Positions 17,036-24,527 of a stretch of DNA of 42,417 nt are shown in pieces. A program made the position numbers and the translations under genes. Below the pieces are notes generated by a model. The model saw only the letters and a list, made by a program, of their open reading frames with translations. It was not told the origin of the DNA and searched no databases. Numbering within the stretch: position 1 is the first letter of the stretch; every line of letters begins with the position of its first letter. The stretch is from Gammaproteobacteria bacterium (GTDB lineage: Bacteria > Pseudomonadota > Gammaproteobacteria > Steroidobacterales > Rariloculaceae): assembly GCA_017577365.1 (NCBI GenBank), contig PKRJ01000029.1, positions 1 to 42,417 of the forward strand. The letters run 5' to 3'.

Positions 17036-17584
17036 ATGGCGGACTGGAAATCCCCGAACGGCATTACCATCGAATGCCGCCAAGGCGACATCACCGACCA
17101 GCGCGACATCGACGTGGTCGTCAACGCGGCGAACGCGGAGCTGCGTCCGGGCGGCGGAGTCGCCGGTGCGATTCATCGGGCCGCCGGGCCGGGACTCGCG
17201 GAGGAATGTCGAGCTCTGGCGCCGATCAGGCCGGGTGAGGCGGTCATCACCGGGGCGTACGATCTCCCGAACAAATGGGTGGTTCATTGTCTCGGGCCGG
17301 TATACGGCCGAGACGAGCCTTCGGATCGGCTGTTGGCATCCTGCTATCGGAACGCACTGCTGCTCGCCGAGGGGAAGGGCAGCAGCTCCATCGCGTTCCC
17401 GGCGATTTCCACCGGCGTGTTCGGATACCCCGTCGAACCCGCGGCCGAAGTCGCCATCGGAACGGTGCTCGAGACCGTGCCGCGACTCTCCGCGCTACGG
17501 CTGGTCCGCTTCGTGCTGTACTCGAGCTCCGATCTGCAGATCCACGAGCAGGTCCTGAAGCGGCTCACCGCGAAGCTCGGTTGA
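17036..17584 (+). CDS. Macrodomain protein (O-acetyl-ADP-ribose deacetylase-like)
   Basis: A 182-residue MacroD/YmdB-type macrodomain. Visible motifs are 'GDITDQRDIDVVVNAANAEL', the catalytic/substrate loop 'PGGGVAGAIHRAAGPGL', and the phosphate loop 'IAFPAISTGVFGYP'. Such enzymes remove ADP-ribose or hydrolyse O-acetyl-ADP-ribose in the cytoplasm, linked to NAD+ metabolism and stress. The ATG at 17036 follows GAGAGGA at 17024-17030; an upstream ATG at 16970 is less likely because homology begins at ITIECRQGD. It is divergent from the ECF41 sigma gene and convergent with TetR, with only 5 bases between the stops. Confidence 0.92.
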   Translation: MADWKSPNGITIECRQGDITDQRDIDVVVNAANAELRPGGGVAGAIHRAAGPGLAEECRALAPIRPGEAVITGAYDLPNKWVVHCLGPVYGRDEPSDRLLASCYRNALLLAEGKGSSSIAFPAISTGVFGYPVEPAAEVAIGTVLETVPRLSALRLVRFVLYSSSDLQIHEQVLKRLTAKLG

Positions 17585-17589
17585 CGGAC

Positions 17590-18297
17590 TCACTCCGAGT
17601 CCGCTGTTGCCGGATCTTTCGTGCTTGCCTTCCGTTCGGGGTCGCCGCCGGACCCGTTCGCCGACTCGGTTGCAAGAAGCGTCTGCCGCGCGGATTCCGG
17701 TTGTGGTACCGCATACGAGATGCCGAGCTGGTGCTGGCCGGGCTTCGCCTGCATGCGCGCGGCGACGAGACGCAGCTGTAGGCCTGCAATCAGCGATTTC
17801 AGGCAGTACTCGAAAGCCTCCTCGCTATCCAGGCCTTCCTCGTACGGCGGCGTACGGCCGCCGTGCTCTTGCTCGGCCTTCGTCCAGCCCATGACGAAAC
17901 GGCCGATCAGGTGGGATGCGAACAGCGCCTCCTTTCTGCTGAACCCGGCTTCGCACAGGGGACGCAAGTAACTTTCCAGGCTGATGCGAAATACCGGTTT
18001 GGCCTGCTCGATGATCTTGGCGCCGTCTTTGAGCGACAGTATCTCCTGCCTCGCCGTTCTCGCGACGCGCTCGAGCCAGTCCTCCCACTTGCAGCCGGGC
18101 TCGGGCTCTTTCAGCCTGCCGAAGAACGAGACGGCGATCGCATCGATGATTTCCTGTTTGCTCTTGAAATATCGATAGATCGCAGGGCCCTTGACCCCGA
18201 GCCGCTCGCCGAGCTGACGCGTGGTCAACGCGTCGAGACCCGACTCGTTGACGATGTCCCGCGCCGCCTCGATGACCACCTCGCGCGTGAGCCGCAT
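17590..18297 (-). CDS. TetR-family transcriptional regulator
   Basis: A 235-residue regulator. The N-terminal HTH is clear: 'VIEAARDIVNESGLDALTTR', 'QLGERLGVKGPAIYRYFKSK', 'QEIIDAIA'. The remainder is the helical ligand/dimer domain, followed by a 45-residue polar tail rich in Gln, Ser and Ala. It is the only regulator within the minus-strand locus containing the TonB receptor, the paired secreted proteins and DUF6152, and is probably their repressor. The four GTTA-N7-TAAC dyads at 22824-23028 are candidate operators; I infer the link and have no direct evidence. Confidence 0.9.
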   Translation of the reverse strand: MRLTREVVIEAARDIVNESGLDALTTRQLGERLGVKGPAIYRYFKSKQEIIDAIAVSFFGRLKEPEPGCKWEDWLERVARTARQEILSLKDGAKIIEQAKPVFRISLESYLRPLCEAGFSRKEALFASHLIGRFVMGWTKAEQEHGGRTPPYEEGLDSEEAFEYCLKSLIAGLQLRLVAARMQAKPGQHQLGISYAVPQPESARQTLLATESANGSGGDPERKASTKDPATADSE

Positions 18298-18403
18298 GTC
18301 TCCACCAGGTCAGAGCACGACGAAAAGGCTCACCGTAGCGAATTCAACGGCGCTCTGTCCATCGGGATTGTGCTTAGATCCTCTGGAAGCGCACTGTCGC
18401 GCG

Positions 18404-18434
18404 CGCGGCTCCGCCGGATTCGGCAGGAGCCGCG
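18404..18434. terminator. GC-rich hairpin between the TonB receptor and TetR genes
   Basis: CGCGGCTCC (18404-18412) pairs perfectly with GGAGCCGCG (18426-18434), enclosing a further CCG/CGG stem around a GATT loop. It is downstream of the TonB receptor stop and upstream of the TetR start. There is no clear T-run, so it may attenuate or stabilise the transcript rather than terminate it. Confidence 0.45.
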
Positions 18435-18456
18435 CTTCAGCGACGTCGCTCGCGTC

Positions 18457-18491
18457 GAAGCGGAACGCCTCATCAATATGAAGCGGAACGC
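18457..18491. repeat. 12-base direct repeat GAAGCGGAACGC
   Basis: GAAGCGGAACGC occurs at 18457-18468 and again at 18480-18491, start-to-start spacing 23 bases. It lies between the TonB receptor stop and the TetR gene. Two copies are too few to call iterons; a tandem protein-binding site or a small duplication are both possible. Confidence 0.4.
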
Positions 18492-18504
18492 TCACCTGCT
18501 TCGA

Positions 18505-20589
18505 TCACCAGTTGAACTGCGCGGATATGCCGTACGTGCGCGGCGGCTCGAGATACGCGTTGCCGTTCACGCCCGGCGTGCCCGATGCGCCGGTGATCAC
18601 GGCCTCGTTCGTGAAGTTCTTGACGTACGCCGTGAGCCGATACCGCTCGTCCTGCGGAGCGTAGGTCAAGCTGAACTCTCCCGTGACGAAATCGTCCTGG
18701 AACGACAACGGATTCACGAGCGTTCCGGCCGGGCCCCAGTCGCCGGTATTCGCGTAACGGCGAGCGTCGCGGTAGACGTCGGAGCTATACCGCCCCGAAA
18801 GCTGCGGAGTGATTCGCGCGCCGTTCCGCAAATGGATGTCGTGGCTGTAGCTGATCGTAGCCGTCCACGGAGGCATCGAGATCTCCGATCCGCTGTAGTC
18901 GCTGAAGACGTTGGGCACAGGAGTGGGGACGATGTACCGTCCGAACTCGCCCTTCGTGTACGCCAGCGTGCCCGAGATCCTTACCGAGGATGTCGGAGCG
19001 TACATCGCGAAGATCTCGCCGCCGTAGATTTCGGAGTCGCCGGCGTTCGCGATGCGGCGCACCACGGCGCCGCCGAAGTCCGGATTCGGCGCAACGAAGG
19101 CGGCCTGATAGTTCTCGTAGTCGTTATAGAAGATCGATGCGTTGAGCGTCAGGCGCCTGTCGAGCAGCCGATTCCTGATGCCGATCTCGTACGCAACCAG
19201 CTCTTCCGGATCGAAGGCGGCATTCGGTCCGGCAACGAGGCTGAGACCGCCGGCCTTGAAGCCGGTTGCGACGCTGCCGTACAGCATGGAGTTGTCGCCC
19301 ACGTCGTACTCGACTGCGGTTCTCCAGGTCCACTCGTTCCAGCTGAACTCGATGCCGTCCATTCGCGACACGAGAATGTCGCCGGCCCTGTTCTCACCGC
19401 TTTCCTCCTTCCGGTCGCGGGTATAGCGAATCCCCCCCGTGAGGCGCACGCGGTCGGCCACTTCATAAGTCGCTTGGCCGAATGCCGCGTAGGAGGTCGT
19501 GATGACGTGCTGGGCGATCGTCGCAGCGAACGTCAACCCGACGTCGTTCACGCCGCGGAAGTAGTATGCGCCTGCGAGCCAGGAGAACGGCGAGGTCTGG
19601 TGCGAGGCGAAACGCAGCTCCTGCGTGTACTGCGAATCGTAGATGTAGCTGCGGATGAAGACGTTACCGCCGTCGGTCGCAGTGTCGTTCTTCTTTCGCT
19701 TGTACGCCGGGATATACGTCAACGTGCCGAGCTTCAGATTCCAATCGGCTTGGAATGCGGCTCCCCACTGCCAGATATCCTGGGAAGGCTTCTCCGGGGT
19801 GGGGTACGCCCTCCACGGATCGCCCTCGAACGGGTAGATCGCGGGGGCATTCCCTTGCCCGCCAAACTTGCCATAGTCGCCGCGAAACTCGAGCTGGAAG
19901 TCCGAGCTGGGCTCCCACAGCACCTTGACTCGGCCGGAGAGGATATCCGCGTCGTCGCTGCCGTTGTCCAGGTAACCGTCGTTGTACTTGTAATCGGCAA
20001 CGAATCGGGCTGCGACTTTCTCGGCGACCGGCACGTTGAGAACGCCGGTGAAGTTGCGCGCGTCGTAGTTGCCGGCTCCCGTCACGATATAGCCGCCGAG
20101 CTGCCCGAGCTCCGGCGACTTCGTGATGACGTTGACGGTTCCCGCAATGGCGTTTCGTCCGTACAACGTGCCCTGAGGCCCCTTCAGCACCTCGATGCGG
20201 TCGACGTCGACGAACGCCATGAACGAGGATTCCTGGAACGGGTTGTACACGCCGTCGACGTTGAACGTGATGCCGGGATCGATCTCGCCTCCGCCCTGCA
20301 TGCTGGTGACGCCGCGAATATTGATGAAGGCGCCCTGAGGCGAACGGCGAACGTCTACGCCCGGCAGATCCCGCAAGATGTCTTCGGTGCGGGTCTTGTT
20401 CATCGTCAGCAGATCGTCTCCGTCCAGCACGGAGATCGTGATGGGCGTGTTCTGCAGATCCGATGCGCGAAACTGCGCGGTGACGACGACTTCCTCGATT
20501 CCCGAGCTCGGTGTCTGCGCGGCCGCGCCCGTCGCTATGCTGGATATTACCCCCAGTGCGCACGACCGGCGCACGATGCTGTTACGCAT
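18505..20589 (-). CDS. TonB-dependent outer-membrane receptor (694 aa)
   Basis: A 694-residue TonB receptor of the FecA/FhuA-like 'porin' type common in organics-degrading bacteria. The signal peptide is MRNSIVRRSCALGVISSIAT, cleaved after GAAAQ. A TonB-box region follows (IEEVVVTAQFRASDLQNTPI), then a plug (LRDLPGVDVRRSPQGAFINI, IEVLKGPQGTLYGRNAIAGT) and a barrel ending ISAQFNW. ATG 20589 has GGAGGGGG directly upstream; the frame also opens from TTG 20601. It takes up a ligand across the outer membrane with TonB-ExbBD. Its neighbours, two paralogous secreted proteins and DUF6152 upstream and TetR downstream, suggest a dedicated uptake locus. Ligand unknown. Confidence 0.94.
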   Translation of the reverse strand: MRNSIVRRSCALGVISSIATGAAAQTPSSGIEEVVVTAQFRASDLQNTPITISVLDGDDLLTMNKTRTEDILRDLPGVDVRRSPQGAFINIRGVTSMQGGGEIDPGITFNVDGVYNPFQESSFMAFVDVDRIEVLKGPQGTLYGRNAIAGTVNVITKSPELGQLGGYIVTGAGNYDARNFTGVLNVPVAEKVAARFVADYKYNDGYLDNGSDDADILSGRVKVLWEPSSDFQLEFRGDYGKFGGQGNAPAIYPFEGDPWRAYPTPEKPSQDIWQWGAAFQADWNLKLGTLTYIPAYKRKKNDTATDGGNVFIRSYIYDSQYTQELRFASHQTSPFSWLAGAYYFRGVNDVGLTFAATIAQHVITTSYAAFGQATYEVADRVRLTGGIRYTRDRKEESGENRAGDILVSRMDGIEFSWNEWTWRTAVEYDVGDNSMLYGSVATGFKAGGLSLVAGPNAAFDPEELVAYEIGIRNRLLDRRLTLNASIFYNDYENYQAAFVAPNPDFGGAVVRRIANAGDSEIYGGEIFAMYAPTSSVRISGTLAYTKGEFGRYIVPTPVPNVFSDYSGSEISMPPWTATISYSHDIHLRNGARITPQLSGRYSSDVYRDARRYANTGDWGPAGTLVNPLSFQDDFVTGEFSLTYAPQDERYRLTAYVKNFTNEAVITGASGTPGVNGNAYLEPPRTYGISAQFNW

Positions 20590-20676
20590 GTCCCCCTCCA
20601 ATCAGTACCCAAGTAGTAGGCACTGAAATACTTCGAGATGCTGGAGCTCGTGAAAGAGCTTCGAATGGCCTGAGCA

Positions 20677-20709
20677 CGTTGCGAGCCCTTTTTCCAGGGC
20701 TCTGCAACG
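20677..20709. repeat. Long hairpin before the TonB receptor gene
   Basis: CGTTGCGAGCCCT, loop TTTTCC, then AGGGCTCTGCAACG: a 13-base-pair stem with a single bulged base. It lies between the end of the first paralogous secreted protein (20738) and the start of the TonB receptor (20589) on the minus strand. There is no T-run after it in either direction. It may partly terminate the operon or protect the upstream mRNA, setting different levels for the two parts. Confidence 0.6.
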
Positions 20710-20737
20710 CACGTAGTTCAGCGTCGATCGCGGCGGC

Positions 20738-21538
20738 TTATTGCTCCTCCCGCCGGCAAACCATGCGCGACGGCTCCATTCCCTCGCCTTGTACCCGCAT
20801 GCAGGTCGGCCGGTAGCGATCGTGAACATAGTAAGCGTTGGCGAAATCCTCTTGCCTGGGATTCTCCATGCAGTCGTACTCGTGCTGATGACGGGCCTCG
20901 GCTCGTCGCCAGCTGCGATGGATCGTGAACGGCTCGGTGTAGTACTCCGGGTCGTCGATCGTGATCTCGATGTCGAGGCGTTCGCCGTCCGCAGACTTCG
21001 TGAACCTTTCCACGGTGCGAAGCCGTGTGCTCGTCGGCTTGCCGTGCGCGTCGAGCTCACCGTAGCCGTTGAAGCCGATGCTTTCGACGACCAAAGTGTC
21101 GCCTTCCCAGCGGCCGACGGAGTGACCGACGTAGCTCGGCTCGATATCGTTCGGGTGGGTGCCGTCGAGCTCGATGCGGCGGATCATGCGCGGCATCTCG
21201 TACAGAATGACGACCTCGCGCGGCGTCTGCATGATCATGATCAGCTCGCGCGGCATGGTCATCGACGAGATCGCGCCCGGACGGCAACTGGTCCACGCGG
21301 TGTGCATGATTCGACCGCTATCCATTGCCGCGCGGTTACGCTGAACGAGCGCCTCGCCGGCGGCGTTCAAGGGCGCATCCGTGAGCACGTGAAATCTCGT
21401 CGGCTCCCACATGCCGTGGAGATCGCGGCTCGAGCTCGCGCTCGGCGCGTCACCCGAGGCCGGCGGCTGTGCCGAAGCCGCGTGCATCAGCGCGAGCGCG
21501 GCGGCCGCAAGTGCAACTTTCGTGACGTACGCGCTCAT
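20738..21538 (-). CDS. Secreted protein of unknown function (paralog A, VGRWEGDTLVV family)
   Basis: A 266-residue protein with a Sec signal peptide (MSAYVTKVALAAAALALMHA, ASA). The core shows 'HSVGRWEGDTLVVESIGFNG', a later 'TRLRTVERFTKSADGERLDI' and 'TIDDPEYYTEPFTIHRSW'. These beta-rich motifs are widespread in TonB-rich proteobacteria, but I know no tested function. It is a paralog of the next gene upstream; both share the WEGDTLV strand, a TER/VER basic strand and the DP-x-YYT block. The start ATG overlaps the upstream stop (ATGA at 21535-21538), so the pair is translationally coupled and probably forms one complex or handles one substrate in the periplasm. Confidence 0.82.
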   Translation of the reverse strand: MSAYVTKVALAAAALALMHAASAQPPASGDAPSASSSRDLHGMWEPTRFHVLTDAPLNAAGEALVQRNRAAMDSGRIMHTAWTSCRPGAISSMTMPRELIMIMQTPREVVILYEMPRMIRRIELDGTHPNDIEPSYVGHSVGRWEGDTLVVESIGFNGYGELDAHGKPTSTRLRTVERFTKSADGERLDIEITIDDPEYYTEPFTIHRSWRRAEARHQHEYDCMENPRQEDFANAYYVHDRYRPTCMRVQGEGMEPSRMVCRREEQ

Positions 21539-22272
21539 CGCCACTCCTCCACGGCCGGCTCGCCCATCGCGATCCGGTCCGGGCAAACGTCATCGCCAAC
21601 CCGTGCGTTCGGATCGCGGCGGAACGTCACCCGTGCCTCCCACGCGGACGTATAGAACTGCGGATCCTCGATGGTGAGCCGATTCTCCAAACGCCCGTCG
21701 GGCAGCAGCCGGAGGCGCTCCGTCAGAACCATCTCATCGGAATGAGGCAAGCCCGCGGCGTCCAGCGTGGTGACGTCGGAGAGGCCTACCGTGCGAATGA
21801 CGAGCGTGTCACCTTCCCAGCGGCCGACGGAGAATCCCATCGTCGTCGGGTAGAAGAAGTCGGGCTCCGCATCGCCAGCCATGTCGACGACTCGGAACCA
21901 GCGATACCAGCCATGGATGAAGGCCACGCGATCTTGGCTGCTGATGATCTCGAACGGATAGGGCATCAGCAGAATGCGCGGCATGCCGGGGCCCGCGCAC
22001 CACGTGGTGCGATCGAACGAGGTATCGCCGGCTTTTCGGAGCGCGATTCGCTCCTCGTATATCGCGGCCGCCTCGTCCGTGAGCGGCGGACGTTTTCCGT
22101 CGACCGTTCGCAGCTCATCGGGCGTCGGCTCGGGCATCCACACGCCTTGCATTCGTGCCAGGACGGATTCGTTCGCGAGGGTCTGCTGCGAATAGAGGCC
22201 GCTTGCCAGCAGGAAGGCGGACAGCGCCGCCGTCGTGCAAGCAGTAAGCCTGTTGCCGGATCGTGATCGCAC
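21535..22272 (-). CDS. Secreted protein of unknown function (paralog B, VGRWEGDTLVV family)
   Basis: A 245-residue protein starting at GTG 22272 (AAAAGGGAAA lies about 10 bases upstream), with a Sec signal peptide (LTACTTAALSAFLLASGLYS). The core shows 'FSVGRWEGDTLVIRTVGLSD', 'MVLTERLRLLPDGRLENRLT' and 'IEDPQFYTSAWEARVTFRRD'. The first part holds 'TTWCAGPGMPRILLMPYPFE', matching in layout the 'TSCRPGAISSMTMPRELI' of paralog A, each with a single cysteine before a Pro-Gly, so those positions may matter. No enzyme family is recognised. It sits between DUF6152 (56 bases upstream) and paralog A (4-base overlap). Confidence 0.82.
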   Translation of the reverse strand: MRSRSGNRLTACTTAALSAFLLASGLYSQQTLANESVLARMQGVWMPEPTPDELRTVDGKRPPLTDEAAAIYEERIALRKAGDTSFDRTTWCAGPGMPRILLMPYPFEIISSQDRVAFIHGWYRWFRVVDMAGDAEPDFFYPTTMGFSVGRWEGDTLVIRTVGLSDVTTLDAAGLPHSDEMVLTERLRLLPDGRLENRLTIEDPQFYTSAWEARVTFRRDPNARVGDDVCPDRIAMGEPAVEEWR

Positions 22273-22328
22273 TACGTATTTCCCTTTTCTCGGATCGGCG
22301 CGTTACGGGATAAAACTGCCGCCAGCGG

Positions 22329-22757
22329 CTACTCCGCTTGGCCGCCTCCGAACCTCTCGCCTCTCACGTTCGAGGCAACGCCGTGGAGTTGGCTTCCGTC
22401 CTCCTTCGTCAGGATGCGAAGCGTCCCGTAAGGAGTTCCGTTACGGGCCGGCGCGATCTCCATTGAGACTTTGTCCCCCACCTTGACCGAGTCTTTGCGC
22501 CACCCCATGCGGGAGTTGATGGCCGGGGAGCCGATCTCGATCGACCACTGCTCGGGCTCCGCGCTATCGTCGGTGCTGACGAGCACCTGGAGGTACGAGT
22601 GCGGGTTGGTCCACTGAACCTCCTTGACGACCCCCTCGATCGTGAGGGTCTTCGTATAGTCGAATTCCGCGGTCGAGTGATGAGCGTTCGCCCCCCAGGC
22701 CATCGGGAGGAGCAACGCTGCGATCAGGGCACCGCGCTTGTACGTGCTCGGTTGCAT
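22329..22757 (-). CDS. DUF6152 family secreted protein
   Basis: A 142-residue protein with a signal peptide (MQPSTYKRGALIAALLLPMA, WGANA) and, at the new N-terminus, the family hallmark 'HHSTAEFDYTKTLTIEGVVK'. Then come 'EVQWTNPHSYLQVLV' and 'WRKDSVKVGDKVSMEIAPAR'. The fold looks like an OB-type beta barrel; the HH start could bind metal (inference). It is usually found next to secreted VGRWEGDTLVV proteins, as here. It is the first gene of the run DUF6152, paralog B, paralog A, TonB receptor, so the dyad array upstream (22824-23028) should control it. Confidence 0.85.
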   Translation of the reverse strand: MQPSTYKRGALIAALLLPMAWGANAHHSTAEFDYTKTLTIEGVVKEVQWTNPHSYLQVLVSTDDSAEPEQWSIEIGSPAINSRMGWRKDSVKVGDKVSMEIAPARNGTPYGTLRILTKEDGSQLHGVASNVRGERFGGGQAE

Positions 22758-22823
22758 GCCTACGTTCTCTCGGACTCACACAAGGCTACGACGGCGGGCA
22801 AAGCCGATGTCGCGCGCCGGAAG

Positions 22824-23028
22824 TTATCACGCTTAACTCCGGGTCGTCGGCTGTTAACGCCGCTAACGGCGAAGCAAAAGATATAGGGCGGCAATGCCGG
22901 CGACCAATTGTTTTTCTGGATGCTCCACGATCGAACTGGCTTATTCCAAGCGGGAAGGCGACCGCTTCCGGGCTAGTTTGGCGGCAAGCCCGTTAGCGCT
23001 GTTAACGAATGAGCTTATCGGCTCTAAC
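22824..23028. promoter_or_regulatory. Array of four GTTA-N7-TAAC dyads upstream of DUF6152
   Basis: Four 15-base dyads: GTTATCACGCTTAAC (22824-22838), GTTAACGCCGCTAAC (22854-22868), GTTAGCGCTGTTAAC (22992-23006) and CTTATCGGCTCTAAC (23014-23028; one mismatch in the half-site). The second and third are inverted copies of one another over 17 bases with 15 matches. Centre spacing is 30 and 22 bases within each pair, close to whole helical turns. The rest of the 407-base gap 22758-23164 holds no gene. The only gene starting from this gap is DUF6152. Candidate operators for the TetR protein of the locus (inference). Confidence 0.7.
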
Positions 23029-23164
23029 TGTGGACGGCCACCGGTCAGCTTGACGCCGTGTGAAGGCCCCGGAAGAAGCTCGCGAGAACGATGCAGATCG
23101 CGGTGTCGCGCCTCGAAGGCGGCAGAAAGCGCGGCCGCCCGCGGAACGGCGGCCGCGCGTCTTC

Positions 23165-24400
23165 TCAGTCACCCGGCCGCCAAGCCGAAGCCGCCGCCAT
23201 GAACGCGAGCGTCTCGCCTTCGAGCTCGGAGTTGTCTCCCGGCGGGAAGTAGCTGAGCTTCACGATGACGGTTCGCGTCTCAGGATCGATGTAGACGTAC
23301 TGCCCTTGGAGTCCGATCGCGGAATAGGCCTCGCTGCCGCCCATCGTCCACCACTGCAGTCCGTAGCCGCCTCGCCGCAGGTCTTCGTCACCGGTCGGCC
23401 GCGTGGACTCACGCACCCATTCCTCGGAGACGATGCGACGGCCGTTCGCGACGCCGCCGTCGAGCATCATCTGGCCGAACCGGCCGAAGTCGCGAAGCGT
23501 CGCGTTGAAGCCCGCACCGCTGAACTCGCGGCCGACTCCCGGCGGACCGTCCATGATGTAGAACGCATCGGACTCCGCGCCCAGCGGCTCCCAGAGACAT
23601 CGCTCGGTGTACGCCGCGACGGATCCGCCGGAGACTCTCTCCACGAGCCACCCGAGCACCGCCGTGTCGATGGTCTTGTACTGGAAGTGCTCGCCCGGCG
23701 CATGAATGCGAGGCAGTGTGCGCGCGACGTCGGCGAAGCGCGCGGTGTTTCGGACGAGCGAGGCGATATGGTTGCTCGCGGCGATGCCCGGATTCTCGAA
23801 ATCGTACCGCTCCTCGTAATCGACGCCCGAGCGCATCTGCATGATGTGTCGAATCGAGACGCCGTCGTAGCCGCCGCCGGCGAGCTCGGGCAGATAGCGC
23901 GTGATCGGCGCGTCGAGCGACTCGATCAGCCCCTCGTCGAGGGCGCAGCCGATGAGCACCGAGGTCACGGATTTCGTGACCGACCAGCCGATGAATCGCG
24001 ACCGCTCGTTGCTGTTGTTGCGGTAGATCTCGCTGACGATGCGGCCATCCTTGATGATCAAGAGCGCGTTCGTGTAGGTGCGCTCGAGAAACTCCTCGGC
24101 CGGCCGCGTCACGCCTTGCCAGGTGTACGAAAAATCGAGCGCGTGATCGTTTCGCGGCAGCCGCCACACGTCGCCGCTGCGAGCGACGGTGCGGGTGGTG
24201 AAGAGGCTGTCCATGCTGCGAAACATCAGGGCGTTGACGTCGCCGTCGAGCATGCGCCAGCGCAGGATCTGCACGGCGACGGGAACGTCGGACGGCGGAT
24301 CGATCCGAAGCGGCGGGGGCAGCGTCTGCTCGGCGGCGAGCGGGAGCGAGAAGAGCGCTGCAGAAAGAGAAGCGATTACGCGAAAACGTCGGAGCTGCAT
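23165..24400 (-). CDS. Serine hydrolase, beta-lactamase/NylB-like
   Basis: A 411-residue secreted serine hydrolase of the beta-lactamase/transpeptidase-like fold. The signal peptide is MQLRRFRVIASLSAALFSLP; the S140-V-T-K143 nucleophile motif (FIGWSVTKSVTSVLIG) is followed by 'LDAPITRYLPEL' and 'HIMQMRSGVDYEE'; the Tyr motif is 'YKTIDTAVLGWLVE' and a late 'GLQGQYVYIDPE'. The closest type is 6-aminohexanoate-dimer hydrolase (NylB) and family-VIII-like esterases, cleaving esters or small amides in the periplasm. ATG 24400 is preferred over TTG 24409. It lies upstream of the dyad array in the same direction, but its 3' end is about 140 bases from the first dyad, so it is probably a separate transcript. 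Confidence 0.9.
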   Translation of the reverse strand: MQLRRFRVIASLSAALFSLPLAAEQTLPPPLRIDPPSDVPVAVQILRWRMLDGDVNALMFRSMDSLFTTRTVARSGDVWRLPRNDHALDFSYTWQGVTRPAEEFLERTYTNALLIIKDGRIVSEIYRNNSNERSRFIGWSVTKSVTSVLIGCALDEGLIESLDAPITRYLPELAGGGYDGVSIRHIMQMRSGVDYEERYDFENPGIAASNHIASLVRNTARFADVARTLPRIHAPGEHFQYKTIDTAVLGWLVERVSGGSVAAYTERCLWEPLGAESDAFYIMDGPPGVGREFSGAGFNATLRDFGRFGQMMLDGGVANGRRIVSEEWVRESTRPTGDEDLRRGGYGLQWWTMGGSEAYSAIGLQGQYVYIDPETRTVIVKLSYFPPGDNSELEGETLAFMAAASAWRPGD

Positions 24401-24527
24401 GTCCCGCAACCTCTGCGAATCCTGATCAGATCGCCGCGCCGCGACAGCGCGGCTACGGCGGCGAAAGAAGACGTGAACGAACCCTCATTGTCAATCGAAA
24501 TTTGCTCCTCAGTCTTCCGAACTCTCG

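Noticed and set aside
17863..20616. 917-residue plus-strand open frame
   Set aside because: Antisense shadow of the TetR and second TonB receptor genes; no domain recognised.
24433..24453. GCCGCGC/GCGCGGC hairpin upstream of the serine hydrolase
   Set aside because: 7-pair stem with no T-run in a very GC-rich stretch; chance occurrence is likely.
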